In this document: positions 8,821 through 15,640 of the stretch, piece after piece
Layout of the letters: every line of letters begins with the position of its first letter
Numbering within the stretch: the stretch's first letter is position 1
Position numbers and translations under genes: made by a program
NCBI RefSeq assembly: GCF_900107195.1
Contig: NZ_FNPB01000007.1
Location: forward strand, 1 to 64,000
DNA length: 64,000 nt
From: Halobellus clavatus
GTDB taxonomy: Archaea; Halobacteriota; Halobacteria; Halobacteriales; Haloferacaceae
Reading direction: 5' to 3'
Notes under the pieces: generated by a model
Databases searched by the model: none
Told to the model about the DNA's origin: nothing
Seen by the model: only the letters and a program-made list of their open reading frames with translations

Positions 8821-9268
8821 TAAGCCAGTCACAATCGCCTTGCCGAGAAGTGAAGATGGAATGACAGGGCGGCAATGCCCTCGCTGTGAGGGAAAATTCA
8901 GGGTTCATCTTCCGACTGTTGAGGACAAATGTTACCTTAATCTGCGGTGTCCCTACTGCAAGTTCATCGATCGCTTGGACCGTTTCTTGACTGGTGAGCA
9001 AAGGGCATACTGGGAGGCTATCGGACGTGATGAAACCCTTCAATTAGCATCTGATGTCACGGAGGAGGTCTTTTCAGAGGCCTTTGACGATCTGGATGGC
9101 GGCGGCCTAATCGATTTTGAGGTAGAGACTGGGAGTGTAGATTTTGGCGGTACTCATATCCCATCCTGGCAGCTGGATGTGATGACTGAGGAGGTTATCT
9201 GCGGTGAATGTTCTTTCCGCTTTGCAGTGGAGGCAGACCGGGATGGCGTTTGCCCAATCTGTCGCTGA
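8813..9268 (+). CDS. Zinc-ribbon protein of the island operon
   Basis: A 151-residue protein from the ATG at 8813, which overlaps the stop of the PLD-like gene and suggests translational coupling. There are two metal-binding knots. One is near the N-terminus (CPRCEGKF ... LRCPYCKF) and one is at the extreme C-terminus (ICGECSFRF ... GVCPICR). An acidic helical middle separates them. Such paired zinc ribbons bind nucleic acid or scaffold proteins, but there is no specific family signal. Base composition is AT-rich like the rest of 6.5-11.9 kb. Confidence 0.65.
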   Translation: MVSKPVTIALPRSEDGMTGRQCPRCEGKFRVHLPTVEDKCYLNLRCPYCKFIDRLDRFLTGEQRAYWEAIGRDETLQLASDVTEEVFSEAFDDLDGGGLIDFEVETGSVDFGGTHIPSWQLDVMTEEVICGECSFRFAVEADRDGVCPICR

Positions 9269-9470
9269 GTTACTCCGTTGGCTATTCGATGATGTTTCGA
9301 GGATTGCGATAAGGTTACTTTCGAATACCATCCCGTTCATTCTAAAGTCTCTGTACCGATCGCTTCGATTCATCTATTCCGAGGGGATCTTCTTCGGGGG
9401 TACGTCTGTTATTCAGCATATCATCTGCAATCCCCCACAACCAATGGATTATAACAATTCCGTCAAATAG
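9243..9470 (+). CDS. Small basic amphipathic or membrane protein, doubtful
   Basis: A possible 75-residue frame starting at an ATG inside the end of the zinc-ribbon gene. The middle is rich in Leu, Ile and Phe with Arg spaced along helices (LLRWLFDD, RLLSNTIPFILKSLYRSL), like an amphipathic or membrane-associated helix. The basic character is unusual among haloarchaeal proteins. It could be the fourth gene of the island operon, for example a membrane effector, or a chance frame. No ribosome-binding signal decides it. Confidence 0.3.
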   Translation: MAFAQSVAELLRWLFDDVSRIAIRLLSNTIPFILKSLYRSLRFIYSEGIFFGGTSVIQHIICNPPQPMDYNNSVK

Positions 9471-9968
9471 TAGAAAAAGATCCTACTGAATCCCCGTCGC
9501 GCAATTTTCAGCGGCTAACACAACCGAAATCGAGGGAATCGGGGTGTTTCACGATTCGAAGTACCGAGCCGAGGAGCCTCGAGAGACTCAGAACAGCTGA
9601 AGCAGCGGCCCGGTGAAATTCAGATACATCCGAAATCACCTTCATTACCCCCTCGTCGAGCAAATTTTGTGACTCCAGTATTAGTCCCGAACTCGTCGAG
9701 GTACTTTCTACGCTCTCAAATCGGCCCGACGGGGTTCTTCTGCAATTTAAGTCCGTCATTTCGCCTTGCAAATCGCGGTTTTCGTCCAAAGAAAGAAGCG
9801 ATATGCAATGTGCGAAGGCCGCCGGCTCTCTCAGGCCGAGGGCCATCACAGGGGTAGCGGAACTACGGAAGTATCAGATTTAGCGTATTGGTTGACAGGG
9901 TGCGTTTCGGTGGGGTCTGTTGCCCCCGCGAGGGGGTGGCGGGGCGCATCACGTGCCCCCGATAGACG
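9471..9968. other. Gene-poor spacer with an unassigned minus-strand frame
   Basis: About 500 bp with no gene I can defend. A 113-residue frame on the minus strand (9508-9849) has no recognisable motif, and its Ser/Arg-rich composition is unlike the acidic neighbours. The last 50 bp hold the leader hairpin of the next gene (9922-9945). The stretch may be the scar of an earlier insertion. Confidence 0.4.
9922..9945 (+). promoter_or_regulatory. GGGT leader hairpin A
   Basis: GCCCCCGC pairs with GCGGGGC (one C bulged) around the loop GAGGGGGTG, just after TCTGTT. It ends 23 nt before the ATG at 9969. It belongs to a set of similar hairpins in this window (17820, 21244, 22776, 30510, 30997), which keep the loop ending GGGT and a U-rich lead-in while the stem sequence changes. 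Confidence 0.55.
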
Positions 9969-10409
9969 ATGGCTTCGGAACAACGCAGGAAGACACGAGC
10001 AGCGGATCACGCAGGAACTACCCCCGACGATGAGGCGCCGTGGGCGGACCTCGAGATGGCGGTTCCGACCGACCGGGATCACGCGTCGGTCGTCGCCCTC
10101 GTGGAGTGTGCTCTCGTCGAGCTCACGCACGAGGCTGTGGGCGCCGTCTTCATTTCCCGGCAGGTCGGGCGGTCGACGCGGACGCAGTACGTCGCAGCCG
10201 ACGACGTCGGCGAGCAGTTCCAGAAACGGCACTTCGACGACCGGCTGGGCTGGCACGAGACCACCGTCCCTCGACGAACCGTTCGCTACGAGCTCATCAC
10301 CCATCTTACGCGGTCGACATACCTGATGACAAAGCGTCCGTGTGAGGCACCTGCTACAGACCCGGATACATTCGTGGTGAAGCCAGTTCGAGAACTCAAA
10401 ACGCCGTAG
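9969..10409 (+). CDS. Conserved-looking plasmid protein of unknown function
   Basis: A 146-residue protein with high GC and haloarchaeal codon use. The first 35 residues are charged and probably disordered. Residues 40-120 look like one alpha/beta unit (VVALVECALVELTHEAVGAVF, YVAADDVGEQF, TVRYELITHLT). There are no cysteines or catalytic motifs. It is preceded by GGGT hairpin A and followed 11 nt after the stop by a long-loop inverted repeat, so it looks like a self-contained plasmid cassette. I do not recognise the family. Confidence 0.65.
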   Translation: MASEQRRKTRAADHAGTTPDDEAPWADLEMAVPTDRDHASVVALVECALVELTHEAVGAVFISRQVGRSTRTQYVAADDVGEQFQKRHFDDRLGWHETTVPRRTVRYELITHLTRSTYLMTKRPCEAPATDPDTFVVKPVRELKTP

Positions 10410-10419
10410 TGAATGAGCT

Positions 10420-10459
10420 TAACCAACACAAAGGCACCTGCACCGCCTATTGTTGGTTA
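10420..10459. repeat. Inverted repeat TAACCAACA / TGTTGGTTA, copy 1
   Basis: TAACCAACA (10420-10428) and TGTTGGTTA (10451-10459) form a perfect 9-bp inverted repeat with a 22-nt spacer. It lies directly after the stop of the 9969 gene. The same arms recur at 20889-20929, again directly after a plus-strand plasmid gene. It could be a protein-binding site or a large-loop terminator. Confidence 0.55.
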
Positions 10460-10509
10460 GAAGATACCGCGAGATTCAGACCAGAGGGTCATCGGCTCAT
10501 GTTGAGACT

Positions 10510-11874
10510 TTAGACGACCTCTTCGGCATCTTCAGTGACCTGAATCCGACTTTCTGAATCTCGATAATACCATTCTGATAGATGACTCTCTAGATAATGG
10601 TGAACATCAGCACTATCGTCAAGCCCCCAGCGGTTTTGAAGTTCTCCGTTACTTGTGGGGGAGAGTTCAATAACATCTTGCAAGCGGGAGATTTCTCTGT
10701 CAGAGAGCTCTCTTGTATCATCATCGTCATTCTTGCTCGAATGTTGGGCTTTCGCTATCTTTTCAGCCTCCTCGGCCGGAATCTTCCCATCAGATTCTAC
10801 TGCCAGGTTAGGTGTCTTATCGGAGTAGGCAAATCGGAGAGGAGACGGATGAAGTTCTCTCGTTCGGTTCCGATATTTCTCTAAAAACGGTTGAATAATT
10901 CTTCCCTCCCCAATTTCCATAAGCTCTTCAAAGAGATATTGGGCTTCCTCGGTTGAGTTGATTCCCTCATCTGCTTCCCACTCAGCACTCTCTGAATCTC
11001 CTCGACTTGGGTACTCCTGTGAAGACTCCAGCCACTGCTCAAACGCATCAATTTGTGAGAGCAGGAGATCCTCTTGGTATTGGAAACTCGTTTCATTTTC
11101 TGCGGTGACTTCGACGGAGGTGAGATACCAATCAACTACGATCGACTCTTTTATCGGGTAAATGTCGAATTCTTCAGCAACTTCCCACCCATCGATTTTG
11201 AACGGAAGTTCCCTAAGATGATACAGAAGGTTGGCAGTCCAGTAATCATTCGGTGCAGCATGGAATGAGCGGATATTTCGGCCATTTTCGATCTCCAGGC
11301 CCATGCTATCAGAGTTTGCGAAAGTCATTAGCCGATCTGGGATTCGTTCCGGGATTTTCCCGTAGTCAGTGTAATTCTGGCTTTCAATTTCACATCCAAA
11401 GGTAATGAAATCAGAAATGAGATCCTCTAATGCGTTCGCTTCTTCCCAGGAATCAGCTGCCTCAATATGGATGAGGGACTTCGGGGGGAACAGTCGTGTC
11501 GCGTTGGCTGATTTTTCTCCCGCAGTTGCGTGCTCTACAATCCGGTTAACAGGATCTCTGGTCTGGCCCACATAATAGACCTCATCTGCTTCCACAGCCT
11601 GTTCCACCCACTTTGGAAAGTTCGATTCGTGTCCGCCCATCGGGGGGCGTATTTTTGCTGGAAGCTCCAACCAGGAATCTTCGCCCGCCTGTACAGCGTT
11701 CTGAATTGCTTTCCCATCAAATCCAACCAAAGGACGTCGAAGAGATATCTCAGACTGACATTCCAAAACATAGATGTAGAATTCCCCAGAAGTATCCCCG
11801 ATTAGCTTTTGAACCTGTTTTTTAGTTCTCGGCCGGATTTCATCTTCATCAAGTTCAAAGAGAGGAGAGGTCAT
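10510..11874 (-). CDS. GIY-YIG nuclease-like protein with C-terminal winged helix
   Basis: A 454-residue protein in an AT-rich stretch. FYIYVLEC (residues 32-39) and VYYVGQTRDPVNRIVEH (from about residue 99) correspond to the GIY and YIG halves of a GIY-YIG nuclease core, with an insert of some 55 residues between them. EEANALEDLISDFI (about residue 148) can supply the metal-binding Glu. The middle is long and acidic. The last 60 residues (SDREISRLQDVIEL, ELQNRWGLDD, HHYLESHLSEWYYRD) resemble the small haloarchaeal winged-helix family that I know as DUF5797. Such a protein could act in DNA repair, mobility or defence. Its low GC against its neighbours suggests separate acquisition. Confidence 0.6.
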   Translation of the reverse strand: MTSPLFELDEDEIRPRTKKQVQKLIGDTSGEFYIYVLECQSEISLRRPLVGFDGKAIQNAVQAGEDSWLELPAKIRPPMGGHESNFPKWVEQAVEADEVYYVGQTRDPVNRIVEHATAGEKSANATRLFPPKSLIHIEAADSWEEANALEDLISDFITFGCEIESQNYTDYGKIPERIPDRLMTFANSDSMGLEIENGRNIRSFHAAPNDYWTANLLYHLRELPFKIDGWEVAEEFDIYPIKESIVVDWYLTSVEVTAENETSFQYQEDLLLSQIDAFEQWLESSQEYPSRGDSESAEWEADEGINSTEEAQYLFEELMEIGEGRIIQPFLEKYRNRTRELHPSPLRFAYSDKTPNLAVESDGKIPAEEAEKIAKAQHSSKNDDDDTRELSDREISRLQDVIELSPTSNGELQNRWGLDDSADVHHYLESHLSEWYYRDSESRIQVTEDAEEVV

Positions 11875-11955
11875 GGTTGCCTACTGACTTGAGGGCAAAC
11901 ATCAGTCTTTCTACTGTATCCTCCAAGAGAACCGGACTGCAGTGGGGTATAGAGT

Positions 11956-11970
11956 AGTATTTTATCGGGA
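11956..11970 (+). promoter_or_regulatory. TATA box of the 11992 gene
   Basis: TATTTTATCGG is centred about 28 nt upstream of the ATG at 11992, the spacing expected for a leaderless haloarchaeal transcript. It supports the chosen start. Confidence 0.5.
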
Positions 11971-11991
11971 TGGCTACGAATTACAGAAGAT

Positions 11992-12537
11992 ATGGTCGTC
12001 GTCGAGGAGGTCACCAAACTGAGCGAGCGCCGCACCCAAACCTCGTCCGATGCGTTTCCGGATGATTCGTTGGCTTCGATTCGGTCGGCCGTCGAGGCCG
12101 TCCCAGCAAGCGTCTTCGACGGCTCGACGAAACACACGGAGGTCGGCGGGTTCGATGCTGCAATCGCCGACGGCCTCTCGCAGTACGAGTACGAAGGGGA
12201 TGCCGCCGGGGGCTACAACCCGAACTGCAAGCTCTGGTCGCATCAAGGGTTTAACTACAGCGTCGACCTCTACGACGCCGACGACCGCATCGCCATCGAG
12301 GTCGAGAAGAGCGAACGGAAGAACGTCAGCGACGATCTCCTCAAGTTCCAGAAGGGGTACCGCACCAAGAAGGACGGCCGGCCGAAGATCGAGTTCGGCT
12401 GTCTGGTGGTGCCGGTGAACTACCTTGGTCGGCATAACCTCTACCAGCACAGCCTGACAAAGCTCGACTTCATGAAGGGCGTCCTGTTCATCGACGACGT
12501 CGCCGTCATCGGCTATCGCGACCCGCGACCGGACTGA
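11992..12537 (+). CDS. PD-(D/E)XK-like nuclease-fold protein
   Basis: A 181-residue protein. The core has VDLYDADDRIAIEVEKSE (about residues 95-112). An acidic residue on one strand is followed by E-V-E-K on the next, which fits the D...(E/D)XK signature of restriction-endonuclease folds. LLKFQKGY and then GCLVVPVNY follow, as helix and strand of such a core. It starts a plus-strand series of plasmid genes and has its own TATA box. A restriction-like or repair activity is possible, but no partner methylase is present. Confidence 0.55.
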   Translation: MVVVEEVTKLSERRTQTSSDAFPDDSLASIRSAVEAVPASVFDGSTKHTEVGGFDAAIADGLSQYEYEGDAAGGYNPNCKLWSHQGFNYSVDLYDADDRIAIEVEKSERKNVSDDLLKFQKGYRTKKDGRPKIEFGCLVVPVNYLGRHNLYQHSLTKLDFMKGVLFIDDVAVIGYRDPRPD

Positions 12538-12573
12538 CCCTGTCCGCCCTGACTGTTTGTCGGCGCCGGGAGG

Positions 12574-12595
12574 CGTGCAGCGCGCAACAGCGTGC
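12574..12595 (+). promoter_or_regulatory. Leader hairpin before the 12611 gene
   Basis: CAGCGCGC and GTGCGCTG form an 8-bp stem (one G-T pair) around AACAGC, about 15 nt before the ATG at 12611. It lacks the GGGT loop of the other leaders and is listed separately. Confidence 0.35.
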
Positions 12596-12610
12596 GCTGC
12601 GTGACTCACC

Positions 12611-12901
12611 ATGCCTGGTCCCGATCCTCACGACGACACGAGTCGCGACTACGAACAGTTCGAGAAAGAACTGCTCGCCCAAGACCGCGACGCCACCAGC
12701 GTCGACACGGCGGACATCGACGACACGACGGCCCAGCGCCTGGTCAGCGATCTCGTCGATGCGGACGTCGTCACTTCGGTTCCCGAGGACCAAGTTCTGG
12801 TTCACGAGCCGAGCGGTACGGCGTTCGACTCGACAACGCAGTTGGCCGTCTTCCACCGTGGCTGGACGGTCGGCCGCGACGCCGACGCGGAGTGCGAGTG
12901 A
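12611..12901 (+). CDS. Small acidic plasmid protein of unknown function
   Basis: A 96-residue very acidic protein. Residues 35-60 resemble the recognition part of a small winged helix (TAQRLVSDLVDADVVTSV). The rest is two short strands (VLVHEPSGTAF, LAVFHRGWTV). There are no cysteines. Its stop overlaps the start of the next gene (TGATG), so the two are coupled. I recognise no family beyond its plasmid-gene appearance. Confidence 0.6.
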   Translation: MPGPDPHDDTSRDYEQFEKELLAQDRDATSVDTADIDDTTAQRLVSDLVDADVVTSVPEDQVLVHEPSGTAFDSTTQLAVFHRGWTVGRDADAECE

Positions 12902-13236
12902 TGCAGCAGACCCTCGTCGGCTGTGCGTTTTGCGACGCCCCGCCTGGTACCGAGACTGGCGAGGCCCACACCTGGGGGCAAGACGAGCGGGTCACCCACC
13001 CGATCTGCGTGGACTGCGCGATTCAGACGGAGCCGGATCCCGACGAGTGCGATCACGTCGCCTGTGACGGCTGTGGACTGGTCGTCGACACACTTGCGGC
13101 ACTCACCCGATTCCGGGTCGAACTGGGGCATCTGGAAGGCCCGTTGCAGCTGTGCGCCCGCTGTAGTCCGGGCGGGCTCGCGACGTACTGGACGCGCGAT
13201 CTCGAGGGGCATCTCGTCGCGACGCCGGCGGAGTGA
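12901..13236 (+). CDS. Small multi-cysteine zinc-finger protein
   Basis: A 111-residue protein with three paired-cysteine knots: CAFCDAPPG near the N-terminus, ICVDCAIQ with CDGCGLV in the middle, and LCARCSPGG near the end. This suggests two zinc sites. It matches my memory of a haloarchaeal plasmid family annotated as a DUF7558-type zinc protein (not checked). ATG 12901 overlaps the previous stop. A nucleic-acid-binding role is likely but unproven. Confidence 0.6.
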   Translation: MQQTLVGCAFCDAPPGTETGEAHTWGQDERVTHPICVDCAIQTEPDPDECDHVACDGCGLVVDTLAALTRFRVELGHLEGPLQLCARCSPGGLATYWTRDLEGHLVATPAE

Positions 13237-13247
13237 CCCAAACACTC

Positions 13248-13266
13248 TTTACTGATTCGCTGTAAA
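13248..13266. promoter_or_regulatory. Operator-like inverted repeat upstream of the HTH-PIN pair
   Basis: TTTAC (13248-13252) and GTAAA (13262-13266) form a perfect inverted repeat with a 9-nt spacer, 20 nt before the GTG start of the HTH gene. Toxin-antitoxin operons are usually autoregulated by the antitoxin, so this is a candidate operator. Confidence 0.4.
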
Positions 13267-13285
13267 CTGTAATCAAGAACGACCC

Positions 13286-13885
13286 GTGTCACGCACATCA
13301 AACCGCGCCGACGGCGACATCGTCCGCGACTTCCTCTCGGTCGCGGACCTCCTCGAGGAGCCACAGCTGGCTCAGCTGTACGCGTACCTCGCTCGGGAAG
13401 GCGAGGCGACGGTCCAGGACGTGATGGACGACCTCGAACTTGCCCAGGGGACCGCCTACAGCTACGTCAACCGGCTCGTCGACGCCGGCGTCGTCGACGT
13501 CACCGACGACGGGCAGCCACGTCGGTACGCCGCCCGGGAGATCGACCTGACCGTGACCACGGCTGCTGGCGACCGCGAGTACACGATCACGCCGGCGCTC
13601 ATCGACGCCGTCGGCCGCCGTGAGACGGACGCCGATATCGACACGTACATCGACCGGCACGGCGTCGCCGGCCTCGCGACCGCGCTCACCTACGCGGTCG
13701 CTCGCGAGCGCGGCGAGGTGACCCACCGGCTGATGGCGGAGGACCTCGACATCTCCCCGCTGGCCGCGGAGCTGATCCTCCAAGCGCTCCGGCCCGTTGT
13801 CCATGAGCACTACAACATCGAGGCGGCAGGAGCGGGACTCGACGAGTTGAACATCGACGACGGCGACGCAGCTGACGACGCGTGA
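13286..13885 (+). CDS. Winged-helix antitoxin-like protein paired with a PIN toxin
   Basis: A 199-residue protein with a GTG start at 13286, just past the operator-like repeat. The first 90 residues are a winged helix (QLAQLYAYLAREGEATVQDVMDD, GTAYSYVNRLVDAGVVDV, PRRYAAREI). The C-terminal half is helical, with VAGLATALTYAVARERGEVTHRLM, and may bind the PIN partner. Its stop overlaps the GTG start of the PIN gene. I recall such HTH-PIN pairs in haloarchaeal plasmids (antitoxin class resembling DUF7437). The VapBC-like role is inferred from this arrangement. Confidence 0.65.
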   Translation: MSRTSNRADGDIVRDFLSVADLLEEPQLAQLYAYLAREGEATVQDVMDDLELAQGTAYSYVNRLVDAGVVDVTDDGQPRRYAAREIDLTVTTAAGDREYTITPALIDAVGRRETDADIDTYIDRHGVAGLATALTYAVARERGEVTHRLMAEDLDISPLAAELILQALRPVVHEHYNIEAAGAGLDELNIDDGDAADDA

Positions 13886-14391
13886 GCCGGCTCCACATCG
13901 CCGACACCGGCCTGTTCGTCGCGATGGGGCAGCCGTCGAACAGTCGGTACCAGGCCGTTCGGCGGTTCGCTCGCCGGAAAGACGTCACCTTCGTACTCCC
14001 CGAACGAGTGTACGAGGAGCTGACCGTCGACGACCCCAACGTGGAGGAGGTGCCGATTGACGCCGCGATTGACGAGGGCTGGGCGACAGTCGCGCCGTCG
14101 CTCGAGTTTTCAGAGCCCATCGTCTCACGGGCGATGGACGGCGTCCAGCGGTACATCGCGAACGCCGACGACCGGCCCGCGGACGAGGTCGAGCGTGCCG
14201 ACGCCGCCCTCGCTGCGCTAGCCGCCCAGCATCTCAGTGCCGGGACAGCAACCGAGGTCTACATCTACACGACCGATATTGCGGCTGGGGAGGGGGCTGA
14301 AACCGTACTCGGGAGTGAGGGGTACGGGGATTCAGTGACGTTCGTGAACGGATTCCGGTTCATCGAGGATCTGGTCGCCGGAGACGGCTGA
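13882..14391 (+). CDS. PIN-domain toxin-like nuclease
   Basis: A 169-residue PIN-domain protein. IADTGLFVAMG carries the first Asp, VYEELTV the Glu, VERADAALAALA the third acid, and IYTTDIAAGEG the last Asp, in the right order and spacing for a PIN RNase. It starts at a GTG overlapping the HTH gene by 4 nt. The pair looks like a VapBC-type plasmid stabilisation module with an HTH antitoxin instead of an AbrB/RHH one. It ends 3 nt before the stop of the convergent PhiH1-repressor-like gene. Confidence 0.75.
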   Translation: MSRLHIADTGLFVAMGQPSNSRYQAVRRFARRKDVTFVLPERVYEELTVDDPNVEEVPIDAAIDEGWATVAPSLEFSEPIVSRAMDGVQRYIANADDRPADEVERADAALAALAAQHLSAGTATEVYIYTTDIAAGEGAETVLGSEGYGDSVTFVNGFRFIEDLVAGDG

Positions 14392-14393
14392 CG

Positions 14394-14654
14394 CTACTCG
14401 GGGTCGAGATCACGAGCGTCGAGCTCACCGGCGAGATACGCTTTTCCTTGGCGAGTGATGTCGTAAACGCCGTTGCCCAGGTGGACGAGGAGGCCATATT
14501 CGACCAGCGTCTTGCAGCGAGCGTTGATGTGTTGCCGGGAGAAGCGCACGCGATCGCTGTCCGCCATTTCCTTCGGGGTGTCAGGGCCGTCCTCAGAGAG
14601 ATGCTCCAGAATGCGGTCATCAGCGCGAGACATCCAGTCGGCGTCAAAGCGCAT
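14394..14654 (-). CDS. PhiH1-repressor-like winged-helix protein
   Basis: An 86-residue single winged-helix protein. WMSRADDRILEHL begins helix 1, RQHINARCKTLVEYGLL is the recognition region, and VYDITRQGKAYLAGELDARDL is the wing and tail. This pattern, including the ending GELDA, matches the haloarchaeal PhiH1-repressor-like family. It probably represses a nearby promoter; the intergenic region it faces holds the promoter of the HalOD1 gene. Confidence 0.7.
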   Translation of the reverse strand: MRFDADWMSRADDRILEHLSEDGPDTPKEMADSDRVRFSRQHINARCKTLVEYGLLVHLGNGVYDITRQGKAYLAGELDARDLDPE

Positions 14655-14738
14655 AATCGCTTCTGGTTGCGCCGACGCTATCCCAAACGCGCTAAGTCAA
14701 GTAGCAAAGCGTTACGCTTCTGTGGTTGACTCCAAACG

Positions 14739-14764
14739 TTTTAAGCGCCAGCCACCTTAAGCGT
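14739..14764 (+). repeat. Direct repeat TTAAGCG in the divergent promoter region
   Basis: TTTTAAGCG and CTTAAGCG occur about 18 nt apart in the promoter region between the PhiH1-repressor-like gene and the HalOD1 gene. They could be repressor half-sites or overlapping promoter elements. The case is weak because the arms are short. Confidence 0.25.
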
Positions 14765-14775
14765 CGAGCATACAG

Positions 14776-15036
14776 ATGCATTCCCCGTCCATCGGCAGTT
14801 CGGATGGATCGAGTGACCTCCTCGTCGAGATCATCGAGACACTGGAAGCGTGTGGGCTCGAGGACGACACCTATCAGCTCCACGATTACGTGGACCCGGG
14901 TGCGCTCGAACAGCTGATTGCCTCCGCCGATGAGGAGATCGTCGTTCAGTTCACTGTCGAGGGGATTCCCCTTTCTGTCTCACCGGACGGTGTGGACGTC
15001 ATCGTCGAGGACGAGTCCGACTCGGTCGACGAATAA
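14776..15036 (+). CDS. Stand-alone HalOD1 domain protein
   Basis: An 86-residue acidic protein that is one HalOD1 (halobacterial output domain) unit: LLVEIIETLEACGL, YQLHDYVDPGALEQLI, IVVQFTVEGIPLSVSPDGVDV. This domain is usually found in haloarchaeal signalling proteins or as a free small protein, and its biochemical role is not established. It is divergent from the PhiH1-repressor-like gene and is followed by the 600-bp structured noncoding region. A second HalOD1 protein lies at 50258-50803. Confidence 0.7.
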   Translation: MHSPSIGSSDGSSDLLVEIIETLEACGLEDDTYQLHDYVDPGALEQLIASADEEIVVQFTVEGIPLSVSPDGVDVIVEDESDSVDE

Positions 15037-15486
15037 CGACCGCAGCAGTTGAGATAGCGATTACTCTCGAAAGCCCTCGGCCGCTCGACGTCCCGCGACC
15101 ACCGCTGCGCGCCTCGTCCCTGCGGTGCTTGCGTCGTCGGGGCACGTCGAGCGCCCGGCCCCTTTCAGTCCCACCCGGAGTCTATTGCTGGGCTAGTGGT
15201 TCCCATCGGTTGGCTGGTGTGTCCGTACCGGCCCGCCCCGCTCGCCGCTGCCGCCCTCCGCGTCGCTCGCGACCGACCATTCCGGGCGGTCTGCCTGCAG
15301 TAGCGGGCGGACTGCCGGGCTAAAGTGCATGTGCCCTCGGCGCCAGCGCTTCACCCGTTCGGGTCCTCCGGACCTCGGCACAGCCGACCGCGACGGACGT
15401 GGTTGCGTCGCGGCGAACGGGGAATGCGCTGGCCGCTCGCTCCGGGCGGGTCGGCGCGCGGTGCTGATTGGGGCCACCTCATGCAG

Positions 15487-15542
15487 GCGCGCTCTCGCTC
15501 GCGCCCGGTAGGGCGCTCGCGAAGGCGCGAGCGAGAGCGCGC
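15487..15542. repeat. 19-bp perfect inverted repeat
   Basis: Positions 15487-15505 are the exact reverse complement of 15524-15542, separated by 18 nt. The arms consist of alternating GCGC and CTCGCTCGC blocks. This is by far the longest perfect inverted repeat seen in the window, about 100 nt upstream of the gene at 15641. It would form a very stable RNA hairpin or a cruciform. Confidence 0.8.
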
Positions 15543-15574
15543 AGATGGTTCTGTCGGTCGTTGTCGTCGGAAAA

Positions 15575-15614
15575 CCGCGATGTAGTAGCATCGCGGTGTC
15601 GGCGCGTGAGCGCC
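15575..15614 (+). promoter_or_regulatory. Tandem leader hairpins before the SSB-like gene
   Basis: CCGCGATG/CATCGCGG (15575-15582 with 15589-15596, loop TAGTAG) is followed by GGCGC/GCGCC (15601-15605 with 15610-15614, loop GTGA). A weaker TGGTA/TACCA pairing comes next and ends at the ATG of 15641. The start codon therefore sits right at the end of a chain of hairpins, which suggests translational or stability control. Confidence 0.6.
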
Positions 15615-15640
15615 TTCAGTGGTACCTTGGTGTGATACCA

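Larger units (their letters stand above)
15037..15640 (+). other. 600-bp structured noncoding region
   Basis: A GC-rich stretch without a defensible gene but full of secondary structure. 15083-15092 pairs perfectly with 15144-15153 (10 bp) and encloses CACCGC/GCGGTG. Near-identical 12-mers lie at 15284-15295 and 15305-15316 (11 of 12). A 19-bp perfect inverted repeat lies at 15487-15542, followed by two or three hairpins before the single-strand-binding gene. Possibilities are a structured 5-prime leader, a stable noncoding RNA, or an origin of replication or transfer. Confidence 0.5.

Noticed and set aside
9508-9849. 113-residue minus-strand frame
   Set aside because: No motif, no acidic bias, and no promoter; kept only as part of the gene-poor spacer.
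15575-15614. Tandem hairpins before the SSB-like gene as members of the GGGT leader family
   Set aside because: Loops are TAGTAG and GTGA, with no GGGT, and the lead-in is not U-rich; treated as a separate leader.
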